Of a stretch of 64,000 bases of DNA, positions 1 through 7,757 are shown one piece after another. How positions within the stretch are numbered: the stretch's first letter is position 1; each line of letters starts with the position of its first letter. A program made the translations under genes and the position numbers. This DNA comes from Bacillota bacterium (GTDB lineage Bacteria > Bacillota > SHA-98 > Ch115), in NCBI GenBank assembly GCA_013178415.1, contig JABLXA010000010.1:26815-90814 (forward strand), written 5' to 3'. The notes below the pieces were generated by a model, which made no database searches, had not been told where the DNA came from, and saw only the letters and a program-made list of their open reading frames with translations.

Positions 1-27
1 CTCCTGGAATTAGGCGTTCTCCGGGAG

Positions 28-1167
28 GTGGCTTCCCCTTTCGCCCAAATCGAGAGCAAAGCGCCGGGGAGCACGAATCTTCCCCAAGGTGAGGGCGCGA
101 ATACCCTGAGCGGAACCTGGCCAGAGGGGTCACAGCTGAGTGCGCCCGAAACCGTGCATTGGGCGCTTACTTATCGCTGTGAGGCGAATTGCCCTGATTG
201 TTATGCCACTCGCCATAGGAAGCGATTCTCCAAGGAATTAGACACCAGGGAAGCTATGCACGTGATGGAACGGATTGCCGCCTGGGGTGTTTTTCAGCTC
301 GCCTTTGGCGGCGGAGAGCCTTTGCTCCGTCGTGACCTGACAGAGCTGGCAGCGTATGCGCGAGGAATCGGCTTTGTTGTCCATCTTACTACTGGGGTGG
401 AAGAGATAGATGACTTGACCTGGCGAAAGTTGGCCCGGGGGGTCACCACTGTCCAAATCGGGGTCAAACCGGAGCGACTGCTGGCGCAACCGCTGGAGGA
501 GGTGGCACGATTGCAGCGTTTAGTGGTGGGGGCGAAGGAAGTCGGCCTGCCAGTTGGCGCGAATCTTATGCTCTCAGCGTCGGTAATGCGAAATTTCCTA
601 GATTTAGTCCTCAGGCTTACGGAAGCGGGATTTATGCGCTTTACCCTCCTTCGCTATAAACCGCCTGCGTCTGCCACGCGCTGGCGGACAGAAAATCCAA
701 CGCCTGAAGCGATGGGCGCCTTTGAAAAGAATCTGCCGAAAATCCTGGCGCGCCAAGGCCGGGCGCTACAATGGCGGATTGACTGTGCGCTCGGTTTTCT
801 CCAGCGCCGTCTGGCGCCCGTGCAGGCCTTGGTCGCCGGGATTCGGGGTTGCGCGGCGGCGAGTCGGATTGTTGCCCTCGCGCCGGACGGCTCTGTTTTT
901 CCCTGCTCACAGCTGGTCGCTCCAGCTCTGTTGGCCGGTAATATCTTGGCCGATGAGCCGACGCGGCTCTGGGCGGAAGCAATTCCGTTGCAGAGATACC
1001 GGGGTTTCAGGGCGACGGACGAGTTTATGCAGAGCGCGTGCGGTATCTGCGGGGCCAGGGAGCAGTGCGGCGGCTGCCGGGCCCTGGCTGAAGATGCCCT
1101 TGGGGGCGATAGCGGCTGCCCGGGACCTCTTTTCCCGCCCCGGACGCAACCGGGGGGAGGCGGATGA
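28..1167 (+). CDS. radical SAM/SPASM domain protein (possibly 5' partial)
   Basis: Predicted radical S-adenosylmethionine enzyme. The N-terminal half has the CX3CX2C cluster-binding motif (Cys51, Cys55, Cys58 counted from the GTG at 28), followed by a Gly-Gly-Gly-Glu stretch typical of SAM binding. The C-terminus is a SPASM/twitch region with an early Cys, a DGSVFPCSQ segment, then a CGIC...CGGC cluster and a final GCPGP, which would bind auxiliary Fe-S clusters. Such proteins often modify peptides or make cofactors; the substrate here is unknown. The frame is open to base 1 without a stop, so the real start may lie outside the window; the GTG at 28 has GGGAGG right against it. It overlaps the next ORF by ATGA, which suggests coupled translation. 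Confidence 0.85.
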   Translation: MASPFAQIESKAPGSTNLPQGEGANTLSGTWPEGSQLSAPETVHWALTYRCEANCPDCYATRHRKRFSKELDTREAMHVMERIAAWGVFQLAFGGGEPLLRRDLTELAAYARGIGFVVHLTTGVEEIDDLTWRKLARGVTTVQIGVKPERLLAQPLEEVARLQRLVVGAKEVGLPVGANLMLSASVMRNFLDLVLRLTEAGFMRFTLLRYKPPASATRWRTENPTPEAMGAFEKNLPKILARQGRALQWRIDCALGFLQRRLAPVQALVAGIRGCAAASRIVALAPDGSVFPCSQLVAPALLAGNILADEPTRLWAEAIPLQRYRGFRATDEFMQSACGICGAREQCGGCRALAEDALGGDSGCPGPLFPPRTQPGGGG

Positions 1168-1256
1168 TTGACCTACGGGAATACTGCGGTTATCCTCTCT
1201 GGTTGATCGAGAATCTAGAAAGGGAACCTCAAGAGAGTTCAAGTGCTTATGATTGA
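1164..1256 (+). CDS. 30-residue ORF between radical SAM gene and acidic protein
   Basis: Small ORF whose ATG overlaps the stop of the radical SAM gene (ATGA at 1164-1167) and whose stop sits beside the Shine-Dalgarno of the next gene. The peptide begins MIDLREYCGYPLWLIE and ends with a Ser-rich SSSAYD tail. It has one Cys and two Trp/Pro-flanked aromatic positions. I do not recognise the family. Its size and position, directly behind a radical SAM/SPASM enzyme, are those of a possible modified-peptide precursor. It could equally be a leader that couples translation to the downstream gene. Seen: overlap, length, position. Inferred: any precursor role. Confidence 0.4.
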   Translation: MIDLREYCGYPLWLIENLEREPQESSSAYD

Positions 1257-1270
1257 GGAGGGAATTGTTG

Positions 1271-2044
1271 GTGAAGATCATCAGTGTCCGGAAAGGTTTT
1301 ACCGCTGATCATAGTTCCACCTCATACGAGTTTCTGGCGATTGACCGTCCTTTGGACCCGCAAGCAAGGAGCGCCGTTGCTAGCCTCTCGCGGCGGGCGA
1401 GACCCACATCTCGGCGGGTTAGTTTTGTCTACAATGTGGACGGCTATGATATCCCTGGTGGATGGGAAGCCTTAATGGAGAAATATTACGATGTGATGTA
1501 TATGGAAAGTTACGGCTGGTGGTTGCTGGCCATGGCCTTTAACGCTTCCCCTGGACAGCGGCAGGCATTAAAGGAATATGCCTTTGACGGGGTTGAGGAC
1601 TTAGGCGTCGAGATTCTCACGCGAGGTAACAGGGTGATCGTGGCGATTCATTGCCAACTTGAGGAGGGCTTTGCGCCAGACGAAGGCTGGGAGGCCTATG
1701 ACGAAGATCCTGACGAGGAAGAGGAAGAAGGTAATGGTGAGGATGGGGATGAGGATGAAGACCACGGGGAATCGGTAGCCAGAAATAAGGCAGAGCAAGT
1801 GGTTGTGGTCGAGACCGATAATTACCTTCTTAATCTATTAGGACAAATCCGCCGCCAGCTTATGGCCGGGGACTATCGCGCCCTCTATGCGGTTTGGGAA
1901 AAGTACCGCTATTATGATGACGAGGAGGGAGAGAGCGAGGACGAGGCCGAAGGGGAGAAAGAGGAAGGACCTCCAGTGCCGCCGGAGAAGGAAACTGGCA
2001 AGCAAGTCATCTCGGCCCTACGTGATTTATTAGTAGTGCCTTAG
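1271..2044 (+). CDS. acidic protein with conserved SSTSYEF-type N-terminus, unknown function
   Basis: A 257-residue protein I cannot assign. GTG at 1271 is preferred because GAGGAGGGA (1255-1263) lies 8 nt upstream; an open frame back to a TTG at 1253 would place that site inside the gene. The N-terminus (MKIISVRKGFTADHSSTSYE) and a central block rich in Trp/Tyr (GGWEALMEKYYDVMYMESYG) look conserved rather than random. Two long Asp/Glu runs follow, at about residues 145-160 and 219-232. No signal peptide or membrane segment is visible. It is the third gene of the radical SAM operon, so it may be a partner or substrate of that enzyme; this is inference. Confidence 0.7.
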   Translation: MKIISVRKGFTADHSSTSYEFLAIDRPLDPQARSAVASLSRRARPTSRRVSFVYNVDGYDIPGGWEALMEKYYDVMYMESYGWWLLAMAFNASPGQRQALKEYAFDGVEDLGVEILTRGNRVIVAIHCQLEEGFAPDEGWEAYDEDPDEEEEEGNGEDGDEDEDHGESVARNKAEQVVVVETDNYLLNLLGQIRRQLMAGDYRALYAVWEKYRYYDDEEGESEDEAEGEKEEGPPVPPEKETGKQVISALRDLLVVP

Positions 2045-2118
2045 TCAAAGGCTTATCCGATGTGTTGAAAGAAAAATGCAGCAGTACCCATCAGACCGCG
2101 TCGTTCATATGCTTTGCC

Positions 2119-2523
2119 TCAGGATTGCACTCCGTAAGGAATAAAGCCATATTGGGGAAAGTGTTGGTCAAAAGCCACGGCCTTGGTTATACCTAACCGC
2201 TCCATAGCTGCAAAGGTGGTTGCATCGGTGTAGGAAAAGGCCTTGTCGCGGTAAGTAAATATGATTACCCTGGCTTTCTCTTCGTCTTCTTCTGTGATTC
2301 GTTCCACAGGCCAACATAGCCCCTTTAACCAGCCCCTAGCTATCTCTGGGCCTAGTCTACTCATGAGCAAGGCATGACACTCAGCAACAATGAAATTCGT
2401 AATTACCACCGCGACCTGGTGCTTCGCCAACTCTCTGAATAGGGATATGGCCTGTTGATGGAAGCCGTCGGACCGGTCCAACAACGCGTAGACTCCGCTT
2501 GTATCTATCATTATTTTTTCCAT
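2119..2523 (-). CDS. PIN-domain ribonuclease toxin (VapC-like)
   Basis: A 134-residue PIN-domain protein. It shows the expected acidic residues: Asp near the N-terminus in MIDTSGVYALLD, Glu in IVAECHAL, Asp in SYTDATTFAAM and Asp in AFDQHF. Together these form the metal site of VapC-type RNases, which cleave RNA when free of antitoxin. The gene overlaps the upstream AbrB-type gene by 13 bp, the usual antitoxin-first order. The C-terminus (HFPQYGFIPYG) is intact and the length is normal, so the pair is probably functional. Confidence 0.88.
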   Translation of the reverse strand: MEKIMIDTSGVYALLDRSDGFHQQAISLFRELAKHQVAVVITNFIVAECHALLMSRLGPEIARGWLKGLCWPVERITEEDEEKARVIIFTYRDKAFSYTDATTFAAMERLGITKAVAFDQHFPQYGFIPYGVQS

Positions 2524-2783
2524 CGTTCGACCTCCCCCTCGGCAAGATAATGGTCATGGTTTACGGAGATATCCGTGTAGCCGCTTGCTCCTGCACCGAC
2601 TAAACGCCAGATAGGATCATCTGCACTCAAAGGGCGTACTGGCTCGACCTTTCGCAAACGGATCTCGTCGCCTTCCAGATAGATCTGGATATAGTCACCC
2701 TCACGGATGTTCAACCTCCTCCTAATCGAGATAGGGATTGTCAACTGCCCCTTGGCCGTCATTCGCATAAGCTCGTGGCTCAT
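2511..2783 (-). CDS. AbrB/MazE-type antitoxin
   Basis: A 90-residue protein starting with a SpoVT/AbrB swapped-hairpin domain (MTAKGQLTIPISIRRRLNIR at about residues 8-27), a DNA-binding fold common in antitoxins. The C-terminal half should wrap the PIN toxin encoded by the overlapping downstream gene. A Shine-Dalgarno AGGAGGGAG precedes the ATG on the minus strand. A palindrome and a clean promoter lie just upstream, which fits autoregulation by the antitoxin or the complex. Confidence 0.88.
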   Translation of the reverse strand: MSHELMRMTAKGQLTIPISIRRRLNIREGDYIQIYLEGDEIRLRKVEPVRPLSADDPIWRLVGAGASGYTDISVNHDHYLAEGEVERWKK

Positions 2784-2800
2784 CCTTCTTCTCCCTCCTG

Positions 2801-2848
2801 GTAAGATATTCTTACTTTAAGTATACCATTACCCTGTTGAAGGATCAA
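2801..2848 (-). promoter_or_regulatory. promoter and operator of the AbrB/PIN pair
   Basis: Reading the minus strand, -35 TTGATC (2843-2848) and -10 TATACT (2820-2825) are separated by 17 nt. Immediately downstream, over the expected transcription start, is the palindrome GTAAGA-TAT-TCTTAC (2801-2815), ending a few bases before the Shine-Dalgarno. This is where a self-repressing antitoxin would be expected to bind. Confidence 0.6.
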
Positions 2849-2923
2849 TACATCATCGCATGTCACAGCCTAAACTCGCCATCAGCCTCAGAGTATGAGA
2901 TCATGAATCCGGAGGTGTTTGCT

Positions 2924-3246
2924 ATGCTATTATCCACGACCCCATATATCGAAGGAAGGCCTGTCCGCGAATAGCGAATACCTTGGCGTTGTGGCCGGAG
3001 AAGCTATATATAATGGGCGCCAACATTGTCAGGGATATTTTCGCAAGTATCACCGATATCTTCGGAGGGAGATCAGGCGCTTATGAGGAGAAGCTTGCGC
3101 AAGCCCGCCGCGTGGCGCTCCAGGAAATGGCTGATCAAGCAACCCACCTTGGAGCAAATGCGGTAATCGGTATAGATATCGATTACGAAGTCGTCAGGGA
3201 AGGAATGCTGATGGTGACCGCGAGCGGGACTGCGGTGCGAATTGAC
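2924..3246 (+). pseudogene. YbjQ/UPF0145 family gene broken by two small insertions
   Basis: Remnant of a YbjQ-like putative heavy-metal-binding protein. ATG at 2924 reads [13 protein letters not shown], then hits a stop. The cause is a perfect 7-bp tandem duplication (GCGAATA at 2967-2973 and 2974-2980). Removing one copy restores [13 protein letters not shown] second lesion, an extra 4 bp in the TA run at 3006-3012, restores entry into [20 protein letters not shown] and the rest of the family sequence as far as SGTAVRID. The downstream frame then runs on to a late stop at 3393. Two independent frameshifts make a functional protein unlikely. Confidence 0.75.
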
Positions 3247-3273
3247 TCGCCATCCGGACAGTGCTGTGTCGCC

Positions 3274-3571
3274 TCAGAAATTATACGTGACCTGCGTTTT
3301 CAGCACGGTGCCTGGCCGGTTGACGGTCATACCAGGGATAGTCCCTCCCGCAAACTCCCCACCTTCATCCCCCGAGAAGGCCGTTGCCGATAAGGATAGC
3401 TGCCATCGCTCGCTGAGGAGGATATGGGTCCCTAATGATTTGTTTCGCCGTTGGCTCGGCTGCGCGAGCATTCCCGGCTCCAGCGACTGATATAAACAGT
3501 AGTGCCGGCAGTAGTGCCAAAAAGATGATTCTGCTCAACCGTAATTTTTTTCTCATGCCTGTCTCCCCCAA
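3274..3571 (-). pseudogene. remnant of an exported protein (signal peptide plus fragments)
   Basis: On the minus strand a 68-codon frame begins with a good signal peptide (MRKKLRLSRIIFLALLPALL..., cleavage near NARAAEPTA) and stops early at 3365. An overlapping frame continues to 3274 and ends in a TQVTYNF-like tail. The arrangement suggests a frameshifted and partly deleted exported protein. It lies behind ABC-permease remains, where a lipoprotein-sorting (LolA-like) gene is common, but the fragment is too short for a firm family call. Confidence 0.3.
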
Positions 3572-3655
3572 TCCATTATTAAGCCTGGGCCCTCAAGGCC
3601 TGCGTCGGCTCAATCCTGGCGGCACTTCGAGCCGGCCAGTAGACTGATATCAATG

Positions 3656-4130
3656 TTACAAGGTAAATTTATCGCCCACACCGAGTCCGAGCTTATCCAG
3701 GGTCCTGTAGCCCATAACCGCCCCTCGCTCTCCGGGCTCGAGAAACCGGCCATCCACGAGATAGCGATAAGGCCGTATCATCTTTTCTTCTGCCGCGGGA
3801 TCGACCCCCATAGCCATCATGCCCCTGAGCTGCGCTCCCTCGCTCGCCATCGCCCCAAAACGCAAGCGCGGGACGACGTTTTCTACGGAATCTATCTGTT
3901 TCAGGGCTTCAACCATCGCCTGGTAACCTTCCCCATTGAAACCGTCAACAGGGTAGTTGAGAGAAAGGAGCCTTTCTTTGATCTGATATCCCCTGTCGAT
4001 AATCCGCACATGGCCTGAACCCAGCCTGATGGAGTTATCTGTAAGCATCTCGATAGATCCATCTGCAGTCCCTTATACTGGCCCAGGTCAAATACCCGGC
4101 GGTCTCTCTCGAGGTCGATCCCCACAGCTA
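3656..4130 (-). pseudogene. MacB/FtsX-type ABC permease, decayed
   Basis: Fragment of a MacB-like permease. The frame 4048-3656 holds part of the extracytoplasmic core (IRLGSGHVRIIDRGYQ..., then FLEPGERGAVMGYRTLDKLG), ending at DKFTL without the rest of the core or the other membrane helices. Short out-of-frame pieces up to 4130 carry the expected N-terminal end. It lies directly behind an ABC ATPase fragment in the same orientation, so the two are remains of one LolCD/MacB-type export operon. Confidence 0.55.
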
Positions 4131-4394
4131 TTAGCGGGCGTAATCCATGACCATTGGATCGTGGGTGCTGAATATGAACGTCGTACCCTTTGTCTCATTC
4201 ATGTTCCTCATCAAGCCCAGGATTGCCTTTCCCGTCTCCGAATCCAGGTTGGCCGTGGGTTCATCCGCGAGGACGAGATCCGGGTCCTTTACAAGGGCCC
4301 TGGCTATAGCCACCCTCTGTTGCTGGCCTCCAGAGAGATCGCTGGGTCTTCGTCCTTCAAGACCCTCGAGCCCCACGTCAGCCAGGATCTTCAT
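4131..4394 (-). pseudogene. ABC transporter ATPase, 3' fragment
   Basis: The C-terminal half of a LolD/MacB-type ATPase. The ABC signature [15 protein letters not shown], Walker [13 protein letters not shown] and the switch His in FSTHDP are all present. The Walker A half is missing: homology begins abruptly at about 4394. The protein also stops right after VMDYAR, before the usual tail. It is flanked by a permease remnant and a CPBP remnant, and cannot hydrolyse ATP as it stands. Confidence 0.7.
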
Positions 4395-4432
4395 AACCCT
4401 ATTCTACCGGGAATTCTGGAACTATCCGTTGT

Positions 4433-4559
4433 ACTAGTTTCTAACGGCATCCGTGTTCGGGCTCGTTCTAGGGTGGGTCTACTGGGAGATGGGCTGGAAG
4501 CCGCAATCCTCGGACACACCCTTTATGATTTCGTTGCGGTAGTGTGGCTGTTGAGATAG
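4433..4559 (+). pseudogene. C-terminal remnant of a CPBP membrane protease
   Basis: Plus-strand reading gives ASVFGLVLGWVYW in one frame. After a frameshift near 4490 it gives LEAAILGHTLYDFVAVVWLL and a stop at 4559. Joined, these match the last membrane helices of CPBP (Abi) intramembrane proteases, including the conserved His and the Asp of the H...D segment. Only about 40 codons survive. Confidence 0.5.
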
Positions 4560-4865
4560 CTCATCCTCGGTGCGCGCCCTCGTCACCTCTAACCTCCAAG
4601 GCTCATGCCTTTCAGGGTTCCAGGGAACACTTCGACGCCAGAGAGCAGGCTACGCTATTTCGGGGGCTGATGAAGGAAACATGTGGCAGGTGGCGAATTG
4701 TTACCCGAAAGGGGGGTGTTTAGCGTATTCCTAATCGCTGCCCGGCGCGGTGCTTAGAAGTGGTATGGTATAATTAACCTGTACGTGATGGAGTATATAC
4801 TTGGGTCTAACAGGACAACATGGAAAATCGTATTTATCTAAAGGTGCTCAAGGGAGGGCATGGCA
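4560..4865. other. leader region of the first AAA-nuclease gene
   Basis: There is no gene here. A TATAAT hexamer at 4769-4774 is a candidate -10, but no good -35 is seen at 17 nt. The stretch AGGTGGCGAATTGTTACCCG at 4687-4706 resembles the palindromic repeats near 48.7 kb. Confidence 0.35.
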
Positions 4866-6743
4866 ATGGTCGAGGCTGTCGAGGCTAAGGTATTGCCGGT
4901 TGAGGAGCTGGTCTCTGAGGAGGAGTTCACCGACCGGGTGGAGGTGCTGAGGGAGCTCGAGGACTGGTACCGCAATATCAAGCGCAGGATCTCGAGCAGC
5001 CTTGCGCTCATCTCCCCTCGGCGGATGGGCAAGACCACTGTGCTCGACAGGTTGGTCAATATCGTATTCTTCAAAGACTATGACGTGGCTCCCTTCTACT
5101 TCAAGATGAAACGCGAGGAAACCACGCTGCGGAAGTTCCTGCTGGAATACTACACCACATTCTTCAGGCAGTATATTGCATACATGTTGAAGGATCCCTC
5201 GCTCTATAAGAATGAAGAGATGGATCTCAAGAGTCTATTGAATTTACGAACCAACAATGAGAAAGTAAGGTTCATTCAGAAAGAGAATCTGAGAAGATTC
5301 ATCGAGAGATATGAGGAATACGACTGGCAAGACGCCCGTAATCACTGGGAGGCTATGATCAAGACCCCTGAATTTCTTGGTGCGATGCTCGGGGTTCATG
5401 TGGCAGTTATTATTGATGAATTCCAGGACATGAAGTTCTATGTTTACGATACTGACCAAATCCCACCGGATAAGAGGAACATTCCAGGATTGATAAACCT
5501 CACCGCCACATACGACCGCCAATCCCAGAGCAGGCGTGCTCCCATGCTGGTCGCTGGCTCCGCTGTAACCATGATATTCCGCACCGTCATGGGTGGGCCC
5601 CTTGGAGGGCGCTTTGGCTTTAAGTATTTGAAGCCCATGTCAATCGAGGATGGCGCCACCCTGATGAAGAAGCTCCTCAGGATGCGAGATTCAGACATCA
5701 CCGATGAGCTTGCCATTTATTTGAGCTCCAGAGTAAACGGCCACCCTTACTACGTATACTGCTGCGCCGACTCTGACTGCCCCGACAAGGATTTCACAAT
5801 AAAGGAAGGCATCGACAGGGTCATAGAATACGAGGTCACAAGGGGCAAGATATTTGGCTTCTGGGAGACCCACTTTGCGGAGAACCGGCAGTATATAAAT
5901 CAGGATAATGACATAGAGCTTGGGAAGAAGATCATCTACTATTTCACCAAGTACAACAACGCCCCTGTAGACATAGAGGAGATAGCAAATAAGCTCAAGG
6001 TGAACAAGTATGCGGTGGAGGAGAAGATAGAAAAGCTCTACCAGGCAGACTTGGTCTACAGAAGCGACTTCAAGTATTACACCTTCAACGACATCATGCT
6101 CATGCGCTACATCCAGCACCGGTATGAGAATGAGCTAAAGGATGTTGAGAAGGTGGATCTCAAGGAGCAGGGAACCTTCAACTATGTAAAGGGCAAGTTC
6201 CTGGAGATGGTGGTCCAGAATGTAATGTCCAGGTTCAACAACGAGGAGCTCGATGGGAGACTCTTCGGCCTCCCTGGAGAGGTTATCATAGCTCCCCTCT
6301 TCAGGGCACGGGGAGATATGGTCGTGAAGCTTCCCACATCCGGCGAATATCAGGTTGATGCATACGGGGACTATGAGCGGGATGGGGTAAAGCATATATG
6401 GGTGGCGGAGTGCAAGTACCGGAAGGGCGAGCCCATGACCGCCCAGGAGGTAAAGAAAGCCCTTGAGGCAGCGGATGCGCTGAAGGAGATGCGGAGAGGC
6501 CAGGATCTTACGGTATGGCTTGTGTCGACGGGCGGGTTTACAAAGGATGCACTGGCTCTGATAAAAGAGTGTGAGATGCAAGGCGGTGGCGTGCAGGAGG
6601 GCGAGTTGCAAGGTGAGGCGCAAAAGAGCGGGGCAAAGAAGAGAGAGATTCAAAAGAGACGCTGCCTCTTCTCAGGCCAGGATGAGATAAACGAGATCGC
6701 CAAGCTGTATGGCGTAGGGGTGAAAGTCGTAGAGCTGAAATAA
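4866..6743 (+). CDS. AAA ATPase fused to PD-(D/E)XK nuclease-like domain (copy 1)
   Basis: A 625-residue two-domain protein. The N-terminal archaeal-type ATPase has a P-loop SPRRMGKTT (about residues 50-58) and Walker B VAVIIDEFQDM (Asp184), then a GSAVTMIFRTVMGG sensor-like block. A winged-helix region follows (about 370-425). The C-terminus is restriction-endonuclease-like: Asp498 in YQVDAYGD, then Glu515-X-Lys517 in VAECKYR, then VWLVSTGGF. ATG at 4866 is chosen because GGGAGGG (4851-4857) is 8 nt upstream; the ATG at 4860 is too close. A Gln/Glu/Lys-rich insert near the C-terminus is absent from copies 2 and 3. The role is unknown; the architecture suggests ATP-driven DNA processing, as in defence or mobile-element proteins. 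Confidence 0.85.
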   Translation: MVEAVEAKVLPVEELVSEEEFTDRVEVLRELEDWYRNIKRRISSSLALISPRRMGKTTVLDRLVNIVFFKDYDVAPFYFKMKREETTLRKFLLEYYTTFFRQYIAYMLKDPSLYKNEEMDLKSLLNLRTNNEKVRFIQKENLRRFIERYEEYDWQDARNHWEAMIKTPEFLGAMLGVHVAVIIDEFQDMKFYVYDTDQIPPDKRNIPGLINLTATYDRQSQSRRAPMLVAGSAVTMIFRTVMGGPLGGRFGFKYLKPMSIEDGATLMKKLLRMRDSDITDELAIYLSSRVNGHPYYVYCCADSDCPDKDFTIKEGIDRVIEYEVTRGKIFGFWETHFAENRQYINQDNDIELGKKIIYYFTKYNNAPVDIEEIANKLKVNKYAVEEKIEKLYQADLVYRSDFKYYTFNDIMLMRYIQHRYENELKDVEKVDLKEQGTFNYVKGKFLEMVVQNVMSRFNNEELDGRLFGLPGEVIIAPLFRARGDMVVKLPTSGEYQVDAYGDYERDGVKHIWVAECKYRKGEPMTAQEVKKALEAADALKEMRRGQDLTVWLVSTGGFTKDALALIKECEMQGGGVQEGELQGEAQKSGAKKREIQKRRCLFSGQDEINEIAKLYGVGVKVVELK

Positions 6744-6813
6744 CGCCAGCTCCCTATCCAAGCCCAAGCCCTCCGGGATGCTAAGCTCCATCCGCATGAG
6801 TCTGTGCTCACTG

Positions 6814-7224
6814 TCACGGTTCCACCCGCACCACGTCGGGGATTCGGTCAAAATCCCGGTCGTAAGAGTAGATGGTCCCCGCTTCCTGGGAGATGAGCTG
6901 TGCAGCCACGAAGGCGTCAGTCCAATCGATGTTGTAGCGCACGTAAAGGCGCAAAGCCAGGAAAACGGCCTCCTTCCCCGAGCAGTGCAGACCACGCAGG
7001 TTCATAATCGGCGTAAGCAGATCGGCGATCTCTGCCTTACTCTGCCGGTAGAACTTCTCCAGGGTCCAGATTACGTCCGCTAACACCAGGTCTGGAAGCC
7101 AAACCTGTTCCTCGTTGCGCTCCACCTTCTCAAGCAGAGCTGAGCAGGCTTCCGCTTTCTGCGGGTTATCATTGGTCAGGAAGCGTAGGATGATGTTGGC
7201 ATCAAGCACGGGTATTTTTCGCAT
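6814..7224 (-). CDS. PIN-domain ribonuclease toxin (VapC-like)
   Basis: A 136-residue PIN protein: VLDANIILRFL gives the first Asp, LVLADVIWTLE the second acidic position, and DWTDAFVAAQL and YSYDRDFD the last ones. The ATG at 7224 is chosen over the longer frame because the homology begins exactly there and because it overlaps the antitoxin by 23 bp. The C-terminus (DRIPDVVRVEP) is typical and complete. It is probably an RNase held in check by the AbrB-type partner. Confidence 0.88.
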   Translation of the reverse strand: MRKIPVLDANIILRFLTNDNPQKAEACSALLEKVERNEEQVWLPDLVLADVIWTLEKFYRQSKAEIADLLTPIMNLRGLHCSGKEAVFLALRLYVRYNIDWTDAFVAAQLISQEAGTIYSYDRDFDRIPDVVRVEP

Positions 7225-7453
7225 TGATACGGTCCTCCATGGCGGCGTGACGGGCTTTCTTAAAGTCCTGAGGGCCGCTGACGGCGACCTTCCCGCGCAG
7301 GCTGGCAATCCCCTGAGGCGCGAGGGTCACCCGGAAATCGCGCTCCCCCTCAATGAAGCGAAGGTAGGTCCCGGGTTTGATATTGAACCGTTTCCGCAAC
7401 CCCGCCGGAAGCGTGATCTGCCCCTTACTCGAGACTTTGACGATTTCCGACAT
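7202..7453 (-). CDS. AbrB-type antitoxin
   Basis: An 83-residue protein with an AbrB/SpoVT DNA-binding hairpin at its start (VKVSSKGQITLPAGLRKRFN, about residues 5-24) and a basic C-terminus that would contact the PIN toxin. It is the first gene of the pair and overlaps the toxin. A near-consensus promoter lies upstream (7501-7529). Confidence 0.87.
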   Translation of the reverse strand: MSEIVKVSSKGQITLPAGLRKRFNIKPGTYLRFIEGERDFRVTLAPQGIASLRGKVAVSGPQDFKKARHAAMEDRINAKNTRA

Positions 7454-7500
7454 TCACCACATCTCCTTTACTGTTGCCGCTTTTACTTTACCTATACTAT

Positions 7501-7529
7501 ATTATATGACATCCTTAGGGCGATGTAAA
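7501..7529 (-). promoter_or_regulatory. promoter of the second AbrB/PIN pair
   Basis: On the minus strand, TTTACA (7524-7529) and TATAAT (7501-7506) are 17 nt apart. This is a near-consensus sigma-A promoter about 50 bp before the antitoxin start. Confidence 0.6.
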
Positions 7530-7757
7530 CGTCTCGAGTTGGTTCACTTAAAATCCAAACGAGACGTAATCGTTGTCGCACGCAAGAATCCAAACGAAAT
7601 AGTAGGCTATAAGGGGGAAGGCGGGGTATAAGGGGAACATCCGGGACAGGCCCCCGGCGCCATAGAGCTCGAAACGAATAGCAGGGAAGCGTGGTTAGGC
7701 GGAGAATTATATACAATATTTCTCGATGCCGTACATAGACTCAAGGGGGCATAGCTG
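7530..7757. other. gap upstream of helicase stump
   Basis: No intact gene. A short frame reading RDVIVVARKNPNEIVGYKGE (about 7560-7620) has a coding look but no recognised family. AATCCAAACGA occurs twice (7553-7563 and 7590-7600). The last 20 bases (GGGGGCATAGCTGGTGATGG) match the leader of the second helicase stump at 44.4 kb. Confidence 0.25.

Noticed and set aside
4029..4559. 176-codon plus-strand ORF
   Set aside because: Mostly antisense to ABC transporter remnants. Only its last 25 codons are real, as the end of a CPBP remnant.
5691..6119. Hydrophobic minus-strand ORF of 142 codons that could look like a membrane protein
   Set aside because: Complementary strand of the first AAA-nuclease gene; Leu/Val richness arises from antisense of charged helices.
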